The notes under the pieces: generated by a model
Seen by the model: only the letters and a program-made list of their open reading frames with translations
Told to the model about the DNA's origin: nothing
Database searches by the model: none
Made by a program: the position numbers and the translations under genes
Part shown: positions 38,226-47,990 of the stretch, piece by piece
Layout: each line of letters opens with the position of its first letter
How positions within the stretch are numbered: position 1 is the stretch's first letter
Source: JAEZBP01 sp963832725
GTDB taxonomy: Bacteria > Myxococcota_A > Polyangia > Polyangiales > Sandaracinaceae
DNA: 64,000 nucleotides
Direction of reading: 5' to 3'
NCBI GenBank assembly: GCA_963832725.1
Contig: CAWHVG010000003.1
Coordinates: 372,001 to 436,000 of the forward strand

Positions 38226-40886
38226 CTACTTTTTCTTGGGGGGCTTCTCGGCGAAGCGCGCCTCGAGCACCTCGAACGCGCCCGCGTCCAGCTCGGCCTT
38301 CGTCTCCAGCCGCTGGGACTGGCAGCGCGCGGCGGCGGTGACGTCGAGCCACACGCGCTCCAGTCGTTCCCGCGTGGCCTCGTTGGCGGCGAACACCAGC
38401 TCTTCCGTGACGCGCCCGACCGAGACGCCCGCCTCGCTCTTCTTCTTGTTGATGACCGCCAGCGCCTCGACCGCGGGATCGAAGCTCCCGGCGTCCGCCG
38501 GCGGCTCGACGGTCTCGAAGTCGGCCGGGGAGGGCCAGGGCGCGCGGTGGATCGAGGCGTGACCGGTCTCCTCGGCGAAGACCCAGGACCAGACCTCTTC
38601 GGTGATGTAGGGGAGCATCGGCGCCAGCAGCCTGAGCAGCACGTTCAGCCCGAGCCGCAGCGTGGCCACGGCCGAGCCCTGCGAGCGGGCGTCGCCGAGC
38701 TCACCGCGCGAGCGCCCCTTGGCCAGCTCGAGGTAGGTGTCGGTGAAGCTCGCCCAGAAGAACTGCTCGGTGAGCATCAACGCGCGGGCGAACTCGAAGC
38801 TCTCGAACGCCTGCGTTGCCTCGGCCACGAGCTGGGAGAGCTTGGCCACGAACGAGCGGTCCAGCTCGTCGGTGATCGGGTGCTGCTCCGCTTCCTGCGC
38901 GAGGACGAACTTGCCGGCGTTGAAGAGCTTGGTGACCAGCCGCCGGCCGATCTTGAACATCTGCTCGTCGAACGCCGTGTCCGTTCCGAGCCTGGCGTTG
39001 GAAGCCCAGTAGCGGACGGCGTCCGCCGAGTAGCTCTCGATGAGCTCCGGCGGCGTCAGCTTGAAGCCGCCCTTGCTCTTGGTGATCTTCCCGCCGCGGG
39101 TCGGGTCCACGACCCAGCCGCTGATCACCACGTGCTTCCAGGGGATGAGATCCTCGTGCAGGTGGGCCTTGGCGATGGTGTAGAAGGCCCAGGTGCGGAT
39201 GATCTCGTGCGCCTGCGGGCGCATGTCGGCGGGGAAGAGCTTGGCGTGGCGCTCCGGGTCCAGCCGCCAGCCGGAGCCGATCTCCGGCGTCAGCGAGCTG
39301 GTGAACCAGGTGTCGAAGACGTCGGGATCACCCGTGAAGCCGTTGGGCTGACCGCGCTGGCTCGGCTCGTAGCCGGGGGGCGCCTCGGTGGCCGGATCGA
39401 TCGGGAGACGATCGGCGCCGGCGACGATCGGCCGCGCGTAGTCGGGCTGGCCTTCCGCGTCGAGCGGATACCAGACGGGGATCGGCACCCCGAAGTAGCG
39501 CTGGCGGCTCACGCACCAGTCGATGCCGAGGTTCTCGGTCCAGATGCGGTAACGATCGCCCATGAACGAGGGGTGCCACTGGACCTCGCGGCCCCGCTCG
39601 AGGAGCGCGTCCTTCTTGTCGAGCAGGCGCACGAACCACTGGCGGGTGGTGATGAACTCGAGCGGCCGGTCGCCCTTCTCGTAGTGCTTCACCGCCTGCT
39701 CGGTGGGCTTGGGGTCGCCGACCAGCGGTGCCTCGTCGCCCACAGCCGCGCCCGCGGGATCGCGCAGGAGCTCGACGATGGCCTGCCGCGCGCCGGCCAC
39801 GCGCTTGCCCGTGAGCTGCGCGTAGTAGCCGTTGGCGACCTCGGGCTTTTCGCTGGCGAAGGGGGCCTCGCCGAAGGTGATCGCCTTGAGGCGACCGTCG
39901 CGACCCACGATCTGCTTCAACGCCAGCTTCTGCTCGCGCCACCACTGGACGTCGGTCTGGTCGCCGAAGGTACAGACCATCAGGATGCCGGTGCCCTTCT
40001 TCGGGTCGGCCAGCTCGCTCGGGAAGATCGGCACCGGCGCGTGGAAGAGCGGGGTGATGGCGTGCTTGCCGAAGAGATCCCGGTAGCGCTCGTCGTCCGG
40101 GTGGGCCGTGACGCCCACGCAGGCGGGCAAGAGCTCGGGCCGCGTGGTGGCGATGACGAAGGAGCGGTCGCTGCCTTGCACGCCGAAGCGGATCTCGTGG
40201 AACGCGCCTTGCTTCGGGCGGTCCTCGACGTCGGCCTGCGCGACGGCCGTCTGGAAGTCCACGTCCCACATCGTCGGGGCTTCGATGCTGTAGACGTGGC
40301 CCTTCTCCCAGAGGTCCAGGAAGCTGAGCTGCGCGAGCTGCCGCGAGCGGTCGTCGATGGTGGCGTACTCGAGGCTCCAGTCGACCGAAAGACCGAGCCG
40401 GCGCCAGAGCGCCTGGAAGGCCTTCTCGTCTTCCTTCGTGACCAGGCTACAGAGCTCGATGAAGTTCCGGCGCGACACCCAGAGGGGCGGCTCGTTCTTC
40501 ACCTTCTTGGTCGAGGCCTGCTCGAGCCGAAGGTCCGGCTGGTAGGCGACCTGCGGGTCGCAGCGGACGTGGAAGTAGTTCTGGACGCGGCGCTCGGTGG
40601 GCAGGCCGTTGTCGTCCCAGCCCATCGGGTAGAAGACGTTCTGCCCGAGCATGCGCCGCTGGCGCGCGATGACGTCGGTGTGCGTGTAGCTGAAGATGTG
40701 CCCGACGTGCAGGGCGCCGGAGACGGTCGGCGGCGGCGTGTCGACGACGAAGGTCTCCTCGCGCGTCCGAGCGGGGTCGTAGTCGTAGACGCCGCGCTCG
40801 TCCCAGTCGTGTTCCCACTTCGCCTCTGCCTCGGGCGAGTCGAAGTGCTTCGGGAGGGTGGCGGGATCGATGACCTTGAAACGCAT
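38226..40886 (-). CDS. valS: Valine-tRNA ligase
   Basis: 886 residues from ATG 40886. Class I signatures: HVGH at 60-63 (HIGH), WDDNGLPTERRVQNYF, CHAxx-type editing domain region, WCVSRQRYFGVPIPVWY, and GGKITKSKGGF in place of the usual KMSKSxGN. The C-terminal coiled-coil typical of E. coli ValS is short or absent. It resembles the subtype common in actinobacteria and archaea rather than the proteobacterial one (judged from the MGWDDNGLPTERRV stretch). The frame is clean throughout. It charges tRNA-Val and edits Thr mischarging. Converges on the methyltransferase gene. Confidence 0.95.
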   Translation of the reverse strand: MRFKVIDPATLPKHFDSPEAEAKWEHDWDERGVYDYDPARTREETFVVDTPPPTVSGALHVGHIFSYTHTDVIARQRRMLGQNVFYPMGWDDNGLPTERRVQNYFHVRCDPQVAYQPDLRLEQASTKKVKNEPPLWVSRRNFIELCSLVTKEDEKAFQALWRRLGLSVDWSLEYATIDDRSRQLAQLSFLDLWEKGHVYSIEAPTMWDVDFQTAVAQADVEDRPKQGAFHEIRFGVQGSDRSFVIATTRPELLPACVGVTAHPDDERYRDLFGKHAITPLFHAPVPIFPSELADPKKGTGILMVCTFGDQTDVQWWREQKLALKQIVGRDGRLKAITFGEAPFASEKPEVANGYYAQLTGKRVAGARQAIVELLRDPAGAAVGDEAPLVGDPKPTEQAVKHYEKGDRPLEFITTRQWFVRLLDKKDALLERGREVQWHPSFMGDRYRIWTENLGIDWCVSRQRYFGVPIPVWYPLDAEGQPDYARPIVAGADRLPIDPATEAPPGYEPSQRGQPNGFTGDPDVFDTWFTSSLTPEIGSGWRLDPERHAKLFPADMRPQAHEIIRTWAFYTIAKAHLHEDLIPWKHVVISGWVVDPTRGGKITKSKGGFKLTPPELIESYSADAVRYWASNARLGTDTAFDEQMFKIGRRLVTKLFNAGKFVLAQEAEQHPITDELDRSFVAKLSQLVAEATQAFESFEFARALMLTEQFFWASFTDTYLELAKGRSRGELGDARSQGSAVATLRLGLNVLLRLLAPMLPYITEEVWSWVFAEETGHASIHRAPWPSPADFETVEPPADAGSFDPAVEALAVINKKKSEAGVSVGRVTEELVFAANEATRERLERVWLDVTAAARCQSQRLETKAELDAGAFEVLEARFAEKPPKKK

Positions 40887-41001
40887 GGGAGCGAGTGCAT
40901 ACCGCGAAGCGGTGCGTGCTTCCAACGCGAGACGCATCCGTCCCGCTCGAAATCGCGCGCCGCGCCCCGGGGGATGCGCTCGGCCCCCGAGGGGCCGCGA
41001 T

Positions 41002-41880
41002 CTACTCGGCGGTGAGGCGGCGGATCTCCTCGCGGATGATCACCTCCGCCAGGTCCGGCACGACCTCCCACACCACGCGCTCGATCACCTCGCGCGAGAG
41101 CCCGAGGACGGCCTCGACCTGATCGCTGGAGAGACCCAGATCACCGAGCTTGGCGGCCATGTCGCCGTTCGGTGCCGTGGCTGTGGCCGCCGCAGTGGAC
41201 GGGGCGGGCGTCGGCGCCGAACGAGCCGGGGCGGCCGGCGCAGCGGGCTGGGCGGCACGGGCCGGCTTCGCGACCGAGGGTCGCGGCGGACGCACGGGGG
41301 CGGCCTTGGGCTCGTCCTCCGCCAACTCGAGCACGGGACGCGCTCCGCCCGGCTTGGGCGGGACCGCGGCGCCGAACGCGACCGTGGACCGCGGCGAAGG
41401 TGTACCGGCGCCGGGCCGACCCGCTCCGGGCGTGCGCGTCGGCGGACGCAGTGGCTGAGGTGCTGCCGGCGGGCGGGGCGGCGCGGCCGCGACGGGGGCG
41501 CCTCCTGCCGCCTTGGCGCGCGGCTTCGACAGGACCTCCTTGGCCTTGTCGATCATCGCCTGGCTGTCGTAGGGCTTGAGAATGTGGTCGTCGACGCCGG
41601 CCGCACGACCCTTCTCCGCGTCGTAGGGGTGGTGCTGCGACGCGAGGACGATCACCGCCACGTTCTGGGTCGCGGTGTTGGACTTGAGCGCCCGGGACAC
41701 CTCGTACCCATCGGGGCTCATCGACGCATCGGCGATGACGAGGTCGGGAGGCGCTTGCGTGGCGCGTTCGACCGCGGCTTCGCCCCCGTCCACGCTCTCG
41801 ATCTCCACCGCTTCGCCCGCGAAGGTCATCTCCAGGACCTTCCGCATGGTCGCGCTGTCGTCAGCGGCCAGGATCTTCAC
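41002..41880 (-). CDS. Response regulator with Ala/Pro linker and helical C-terminal module
   Basis: 292 residues. The REC domain (1-120) has the DD pair in ILAADDS, phosphoacceptor Asp in LVIADASM, VIVLASQ and LKPY. A long Ala/Pro-rich linker (about 125-245) precedes a helical end: AAKLGDLGLSSDQVEAVLGLSREVIERVVWEVVPDLAEVIIREEIRRLTAE. That C-terminal block is recurrent in myxobacterial regulators with no DNA-binding domain; it is probably for protein contact. GTG 41880 is chosen because GGAGGAGG lies five bases upstream; a GTG two codons earlier is possible. No kinase is adjacent. Confidence 0.85.
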   Translation of the reverse strand: MKILAADDSATMRKVLEMTFAGEAVEIESVDGGEAAVERATQAPPDLVIADASMSPDGYEVSRALKSNTATQNVAVIVLASQHHPYDAEKGRAAGVDDHILKPYDSQAMIDKAKEVLSKPRAKAAGGAPVAAAPPRPPAAPQPLRPPTRTPGAGRPGAGTPSPRSTVAFGAAVPPKPGGARPVLELAEDEPKAAPVRPPRPSVAKPARAAQPAAPAAPARSAPTPAPSTAAATATAPNGDMAAKLGDLGLSSDQVEAVLGLSREVIERVVWEVVPDLAEVIIREEIRRLTAE

Positions 41881-42039
41881 CGCCACCTCCTCCGCCGCAA
41901 CGGCTCATTCGCCGTGCGCGCTCGATTGGGATACGCCAGATGTCCGCGGAGGGTCAAGAATCGTGCGCGCGGAGGACGCCAATTCACTGGGGCGGCTCCG
42001 GTTGACTGCGCTCGCGGGCCGTCCTATCGAGCACGCCCC

Positions 42040-42660
42040 GTGTCGAGCCCCCCGCCAATCCGCTACGAAGAGATGGCGCCAACCCCGCCGGAAGGGGACG
42101 TCGACCTGTCCGGGCTGGTGCCCGGCGAGGGTCCGCTGGAGCTCGACCTGGGGTTCGGTCGCGGACGGTCCTTCCTGGAGCGCGCCTCGCTCCATCCCGA
42201 GAGCCGCGTGCTCGGTGTCGAGCTGAAGGCGAAGTGGGCCTATCGGGTGGAGGAGCGCCGCATCGCGCGGGGGCTGGAGAACGCCCGGGCCTTCCGCGCC
42301 GACGCGCGCGGGCTCTTGGCCCGCTCGGGGCCGCCCGGCTGCCTGGCTCGCGCCTACGTTCACTTTCCGGATCCCTGGTGGAAAAAGCGGCACGGAAAGC
42401 GCCGCGTCCTCGCGCCGGCGCTCCTGGACGACTTCGCCCGCCTCCTCGCGCCAGGAGGCGAGCTCTTCATCCAGACGGATGTCGAGGACCGGGCCGAGGA
42501 CTACGCGGCGCTTCTGGCGGAGCATCCCGCGTTCGAGCCCGCTCGCGGGACGTGCTTTCGGATCGACGAGAACCCCTTCGGCGCGCGCTCGAATCGGGAA
42601 GTGCGCGCCGAGGAGGACGGGCTGCCAATCCACCGATTGCTGGCGCGCCGCCGCGCTTGA
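42040..42660 (+). CDS. trmB: tRNA (guanine-N7-)-methyltransferase TrmB
   Basis: 206 residues, GTG start. SAM-binding motif LELDLGFGRGRSFLERA, then VLGVELKAKWAYRVEERRIARG, the TrmB hallmark HFPDPWWKKRHGKRRV, and ARSNREVRAEEDGLPIHRLLARR. It methylates G46 in the tRNA variable loop. Upstream in-frame sequence is the shadow of the response regulator gene, so the start near the family N-terminus is used. Divergent from the response regulator across 159 bp. Confidence 0.93.
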   Translation: MSSPPPIRYEEMAPTPPEGDVDLSGLVPGEGPLELDLGFGRGRSFLERASLHPESRVLGVELKAKWAYRVEERRIARGLENARAFRADARGLLARSGPPGCLARAYVHFPDPWWKKRHGKRRVLAPALLDDFARLLAPGGELFIQTDVEDRAEDYAALLAEHPAFEPARGTCFRIDENPFGARSNREVRAEEDGLPIHRLLARRRA

Positions 42661-42669
42661 CGCGCTGCG

Positions 42670-43090
42670 TCACGGCTCGGCCGGGGCGCGCCAGACACCG
42701 ATGGTGATGCCGACCAGCGCGTAGAGCAGGGTGGCGGCGCCGAGCGGGACCAGCGCGATGCCGATGCCCGGATCACCCTCCGGATGCGCGACGGCGCCGA
42801 GCGCGAAGCCGAGCGGGATGGTCACGGCTGCGGCCGCCAGCGCGCGCAGGAGGTGTCGAGCTCGAATCTTGCGGGAGGCGGGGCGCGGCGGAGACGCCGA
42901 AGACCAGCACCACCAGCGCGAGCCCGACGCCGTGCGCGTGCGCGAGCCGGAGGAGCAGCCGGGTCAGCTCGTCGTCGAGGTAGGCGGCGAGCTTGAAGCC
43001 GTGCGCGGCCTCGAGGACGGCGCCCAGCGCTGCAAAGAGCGCGAGGCTGGTCCATCCGAAGCGGGCGGCGCCGGTGGCCGGGTCGCTCAT
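42670..43090 (-). CDS. Small four-helix membrane protein, function unknown (one frameshift)
   Basis: 139 residues after repair, with hydrophobic segments around LALFAALGAVLEAAHGF, GLALVVLVFGVSAA, ALAAAAVTIPLGFALGAVA and GIALVPLGAATLLYALVGITIGVW. The frame breaks at a GAATC (42864-42868); reading it as GATC joins the halves as LPQDRARHLLRALAA. The ATG overlaps the stop of the octahaem cytochrome gene (ATGA), so it is probably its membrane partner, perhaps a quinol-facing or anchoring subunit (inference; no haem-binding His pattern is proven). Confidence 0.75.
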
Positions 43091-45068
43091 TCGCCGATCT
43101 CGATGGCCACGTCGGCCGCCTGCGCACGCAGCCGGGAGACCGCGCTCGGATCGGGAACGAGGACAAACGCGAGCGCCCGCAGACGCTCGACGAACCCGCG
43201 CCGCGCCTGGCGCCCGGCCGTGGGCACGTAGCCGTTCCAGTCGAGCGCCAGCGAGCCGCTCAGCGCCCGTGCGCTCCGCCAGGCGATACGGCGCACTGCC
43301 GGGTAAGGGTCCTCGAGCATGACGTCGAGCAGGATACCCAACCTGCGCGCCCTCTCGGGCTCGCTCGGGCTCGCGTCCGCGCGTCCCAGCGCCGCGCACG
43401 CGACGGCCCGCTCAATCGGATCCCCCCGAGCGCCATGGCCTGGGTGTGGGAGAGCTCCGAGCGCGGCGCATCAGCGAGGGTCTCGTCGTCGAGCGGCGGC
43501 GCTTCGGACGAGCGCGCGGTCCTCGGGCCGGCGGCGAGCGTCTCGTCGTCGAGCGGCGGCGCTCCGGGCCCGGTGGCGCGAGGCGACGCAGCCGCGGGCG
43601 TCTCGTCGTCGAGCAGGGACACCGCCGCGTCCGACCCGTTCGAGGGCGTCGTCGCCGGCGCAGCGGGGAGCGAGCCTCGCTCGGGAGGGCCAGCGCTCGC
43701 CGGGACGTTCTGCGCCTCACCGAAGAGGCGCGCGGCGCCGTCGACGGCCCAGGCGAGGCTGCGGTCTGCGTGGCAGAGCGTGCACGCGTCGGGGCGGGTC
43801 TCGTCGAGGGACGGGACGGGCGACTCGACGCGGTGGCTGCGGTGCACGCGGACCAGTCCGTACACGATGCGCGGCATGTGGCAGTCGGCGCAGGCCACGG
43901 ATCGGTGGCCCGCGTGGCGCTCTGCCGCCGCCGGCGCCGCGAGCTCGCCGTGGCAACCGGTGCAGGCGCCGTCACCCGTCGTCTCGGGCCGAAGCTGCCC
44001 GCGCGGATCGCCCTCGTGCATGCCGTGGCAGCTCGTGCAGGTCATGCCTCCCCGCGCGCACGGCGAGCGCAGCAGGCCCTGGTACTCGTAGGCCGTCAGC
44101 CGGGCCGTTCCGTCGGGCCAGAAGCGGGCGGCGAAGGCCTCGGGGTCGCCTCTGAGCGGCGTGTCGCGCGCGAGCGGCCGGCTGTAGTCGGCCAGGCGGT
44201 CACCCGGCACGAAGGGATCGCCGACGCGCAGAAAGCGGCCGACGTCACCCGTGATCCGCTGGCCGTGGCAGCGCCCGCAGATCGCGGCGCTGCGCTCGGG
44301 CGAGAGGCGCGCCGGGTCCACGATGGTCGGGTCGGGCGCGTCGCTCAGGTGCAACGCGTAGCGCCGCAAGGGATTGCGATTGCGCCGAATGTGCTCCTCG
44401 CCGGGCCCGTGACAGGCCCCGCAGGCCACGCCGAGCTCGGCGACCTCCGTCTCCCAGCGCTGGGTCCGCTCGTCCCAGCCCGGATCGGGCGCGACGTTGT
44501 GGCAGAAGACGCAGTTGTCGTTCCAGCGCGTGACGTGCCGGTAGTAGTCCTCGCGCGACACGTGCCCGCCTTCGGCCGGCGGCGGTGGATCCGGCGTCAG
44601 GAACGCGCCGTTCATGTGCATCCAGCGGCCTTCGTCGATGTTCCAGGCCATCGGCAGGCGGAGGTACACGTCGCCCTCGCGCGCCAGGTACTGCTGGATG
44701 CGGCGGCTGCCGACCGTCCGCTCGACCCGCGCGCGGGAGAGGGCGCCCTCGCGGCCTCGGAAGGTCATCTCGAACGCGCCGTCGGCGCTGCGATCCATGT
44801 GGGCGGTGATGCCGCCGTAGCGAAAGGTCGCGTCGTCGAAGTCGCCGGCCACCGCGCTCGGGTCGGCGCGCTGGGTCATGGTGCGATGGAACGTGCGCGC
44901 CCAGCTCGCGTAGTGGGAGGGATGGCAGCGCTGGCACTCGCCGCTCGGCGCGTAGGTCTCGCCGTGCAGGTTCCGCGGGCGGGCGAGGTCACCGCGCACC
45001 GCCCGCGCCTCGACCGCTCCCAAGGCGAGCGCCGGCAGCAGGAGGAGCGTCCACGCGCGCCGGCTCAC
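43087..45068 (-). CDS. Octahaem c-type cytochrome with LDDET repeats (one frameshift)
   Basis: 660 residues after repair. A signal peptide is followed by eight CXXCH haem sites at about 45, 186, 216, 264, 344, 369, 393 and 429, the layout of cytochrome c554-type tetratricopeptide-associated proteins. A linker repeats LDDET three times (about 485-545). The C-terminal part looks like HEAT-type helices (MLEDPYPAVRRIAWRSARALSG). The frame is lost in a run of six G beside GATC (43419-43427), where seven G restore GGDPIERAVACAALG. Periplasmic electron transfer is likely; the redox partner is unknown. Confidence 0.85.
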
Positions 45069-45069
45069 C

Positions 45070-47890
45070 TCACGCGCCGAGCTCTTCGAGCGTCGACTCC
45101 ACCTTGGAGAGCTCCGCCAGCCCGATGCGCCGCATGATCGCGCGCGCCTCGCGCAGCCTCTCCTTGGCCGAGTCGACGTCGCCCCGTTCGATCAGGTGGT
45201 AGCCGAGCATCGCCAGGGAGCGCGCCGCTTCCTTGTCGTCGCCAATCTGATGGAAGGTGTCGATGCTGGCCAGGAAGCTCTCCTCGGCCCTCCGCGAGAG
45301 CTCGCCCTTGTCGTCGAAGAGCGTCTGCGCGCGGAGCTGACCGATGCCGCGGTGGGCGAGCCCGATGGCCTCGAGCGAGCCGTACTCCTCTGCCAACGCC
45401 AGCGCGCGCATCAGGATGCGTTCGGCATCGTCGTCGCCGCGCCGGAGCGCGGTCAGCCCTAGGTTTCGCTCGAATCTCGGCCATCGCGCGCCGGTTCTTC
45501 AGCGTCTGGGCCAGCTCCCGCGCTTCGCGCAGGTGTGCCTCGGCGTCGTCGAGCTTCCCCGCGCTCATCAGCGCCTCGCCCAGGTTGTTGAGCAGGAACG
45601 ACTGCGTGTGCCGGTCGGCCATCTTGCGGGCCTCCTGCAGCGCCGCCCGCCAGCACGCGTCGGCGCGCTCGCTGTCGCCGCGCTCGAACGCCACCACGCC
45701 GAGCGCGTTGTAGACCTGCATCACGCCCGGCCGGTCGCCGAGCGACTCGCGGATCTCGCGGGCGCTCAAGAAGAGCTCCTCGCCCGCGTCGAGCTTTCCG
45801 CGCGCGACCTCGATCGCGCCGAGCGTGATCAGCGACACGGCCTCGCCGCGCACGTCCGCGTGGCTGCGGCGTATCTCGAGCGCCTCGGTGGCCGCCGCCG
45901 ATGCGCGGTCGAGCTCGCCCTTGAGCCGCGCCACCTGCGCGATGTCGTCGAGGGTGCTCGCCACGCCGCGAAGGTCGCCGGCCACCCGGAAGAGCGCGAG
46001 CGCCCGCTCGAGGAGCTGCTCGGCCTTGCTGTCCTCCCCGCGCTGCCGGTAGACCCGCGCGAGCCGGTTGAGCGCGGCGCCGCCCTTGTTGCGCGCGCCG
46101 ATGCGCCACGCGACCTGCAGCATCTTCACGAAGGACGCCCGCGCCTCGTCGTAGCGGCCGACGGTGGTCAAGAGCGAGCCGTCCAGGTGCAGCGCGTCGA
46201 TCCGGCGCGCCATGTCGCCCTCGTCGATCAGGTCGAGCGCCTTCTCGACGTTCCGCAGCGCAGCTTGGGTGTGCATCTTCGAGGTCTCGTCGTGCGCCGC
46301 CTCGAGGTAGGCGCGCCCGGCCCGCGCGTTCATGCCGGCTTTCTCGAGGTGCGGCGCCGCGAGCGCCGCCATCCCCGGCCGGTGGAGCTCGGCCACCAGC
46401 GAGAGCCAATGGGCCACCGTGCGATGCCGCTCCATCCGGAGGCCTTCCTCCTGCTCGCGGTAGACGAACTCGCGGGTGTCCGGGTGCAGGAACCCGTACT
46501 CGCGCACGCCGGGCAGATCGAGGTGCTGCAGAGGCTCGACGAAGCCCTTCTCGATCAACCTGCGGAGCGCCGCCTCGAGCGCGCTCTCGTCGTCGTCGTC
46601 CGGCCAGAGCGTCGCCGGATCCGTGGCGTCGCCGGGCGCCGGCCGCTCGCTCCGCATCTGGGCGAGCAGGCAGCGGTCCATGAAGACCTCGCCCATCACG
46701 CTGGCGCGCTCCACGGTCGCGTGCTCCAGCGAGTCCAGTCGGGCCAGGCGCGCGCGGACGGCGTCCTCCATCGTGACCGGGAGCTGCCCCGACTCCAGCC
46801 GGGTCAGGTCGGTCACCAAGCCCTCGTCGGTGCGCCTGAAGAGCTCGGCCTCGACGAGCGCGAAGACCAGCTCGCGGAGCGCGCTCGGGTTGCCGCCGGA
46901 GCGATGGGCGAGGGCGGCGACCACCGGCTCGGGCGCCTCCACGAGCGTCGGCAGGAGCACGCGCAGGAAGGAGCCGACCTCGACCTCCGAGAAGGGCCCG
47001 ATCGGTCCCACCACCAGCCCGCCGGCCGCGCTCATCTTCTCCGCCTTTTCGGCGACCGGCGCGGCACCGGCCATGACCACCGCCACCGGCGCCTCGGCGC
47101 CGAGCGCCGCCTCGACGAGCTCCCATCCGTCGTCCTCGGCGGCGTGCATGTTGTCGAGCAGGATCAGGAGCGGGCGCTGCTTGGCGTCGCTCTCCACGAA
47201 GCGGCGGAAGGCGGCCGCGGCGCGGGCTCGGAGCTCGCCCGGCTCTTCGCCTTCGCGCAGAAACGGGCTGTCGGGGAAGGGCACGCCGGCGAGGTGACCG
47301 AGCAGGTGGGTCGTCTCGGCGACGGTGATCGCGTCGGCGCTCATCAGGGCGTTGCCGACGTGGGTGGCCATCTGCCCGCGGACGGAGCTGGGTGACGAGC
47401 TCGGCGTGACGCCGAAGCGCTCGAGGAGCATCCGACCGAAGGGGGCGAAGTATCCGTCGCCGCCGTCGGCGCGGCAGGCGCCGTAGAGCACGCGGACGTC
47501 CTCGCGCAGGCGCGCCGCCACCTCGCTGGCGTGGAAGAGGAGACGGGTCTTGCCCGAGCCTCGGCCTCCCTCGAGCGCCACCAGGGTCGGCCGCCCCTGC
47601 TCGAACGCCGCCTGGATCGCTTGGTGGATGGCGTTGGAGGGCTCGCTCTGGCCGACGAGCGGCGGCTCCACGTCCTCGTGCGAAGGGGCAGCGGGCTGCG
47701 GCTCGTTCGCCGGCTCCTCCTCCGAGGCGCGGGGCGCGAAGTCGACGATGGTGCGGTCTTCGCCTTGGAGGTAGCTGCGCCCCGTCATGCGCGTCGCGCT
47801 GCCGAGCGGATGTCCGCAGCGGCTGCACGCGCGCCAGGCGCGGGGGTTCTCGAAGCTGCAGACCGGGCACGCTTGGACGGCGACGTTCAT
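45070..47890 (-). CDS. Zinc-ribbon AAA/STAND-type ATPase with TPR repeats (one frameshift)
   Basis: 939 residues after repair. N-terminal zinc ribbon CPVC...CSRC (8-25), linker, then an ATPase domain with Walker A GGRGSGKT (108-115), Walker B LLILLDNMHAAED and SGGNPSALRELVFAL. A winged-helix-like segment and about nine TPR units follow (residues about 520-930; KAEQLLERALALFRVAGDLRGVASTLDDIAQVA is typical). This matches the AAA-TPR signalling ATPases used as transcription or kinase scaffolds. Frame lost at GAATC 45472-45476; GATC restores AEIERNLGLTALRR. It ends one base before the cytochrome start. Confidence 0.85.
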
Positions 47891-47913
47891 GATCCGAGAG
47901 GATCAACCCGGCC

Positions 47914-47935
47914 AGGGGGGGGAACGCAACCCCCT
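47914..47935 (-). terminator. AGGGGG...CCCCCT hairpin between deacetylase and ATPase-TPR genes
   Basis: The sequence ccaggggggggaacgcaacc with the following cccct can form a 6-bp stem (AGGGGG with CCCCCT). It closely resembles the hairpins at 9803-9821 and 9916-9934. It lies about 55 bases after the reconstructed deacetylase stop, as a transcript end or pause would. Confidence 0.35.
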
Positions 47936-47990
47936 CGTCGTGGGACGGTCGACCCGCGCGTCGATTTCGCGCGACGAGTTGCGCCGGAGC

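Noticed and set aside
38547..41015. 822-codon plus-strand frame over valS
   Set aside because: Antisense of a clean valS gene with strong motifs; no recognisable protein features.
40858..42660. 600-codon frame ending in TrmB
   Set aside because: Only the last 206 codons are TrmB; the first part is the shadow of the response regulator gene.
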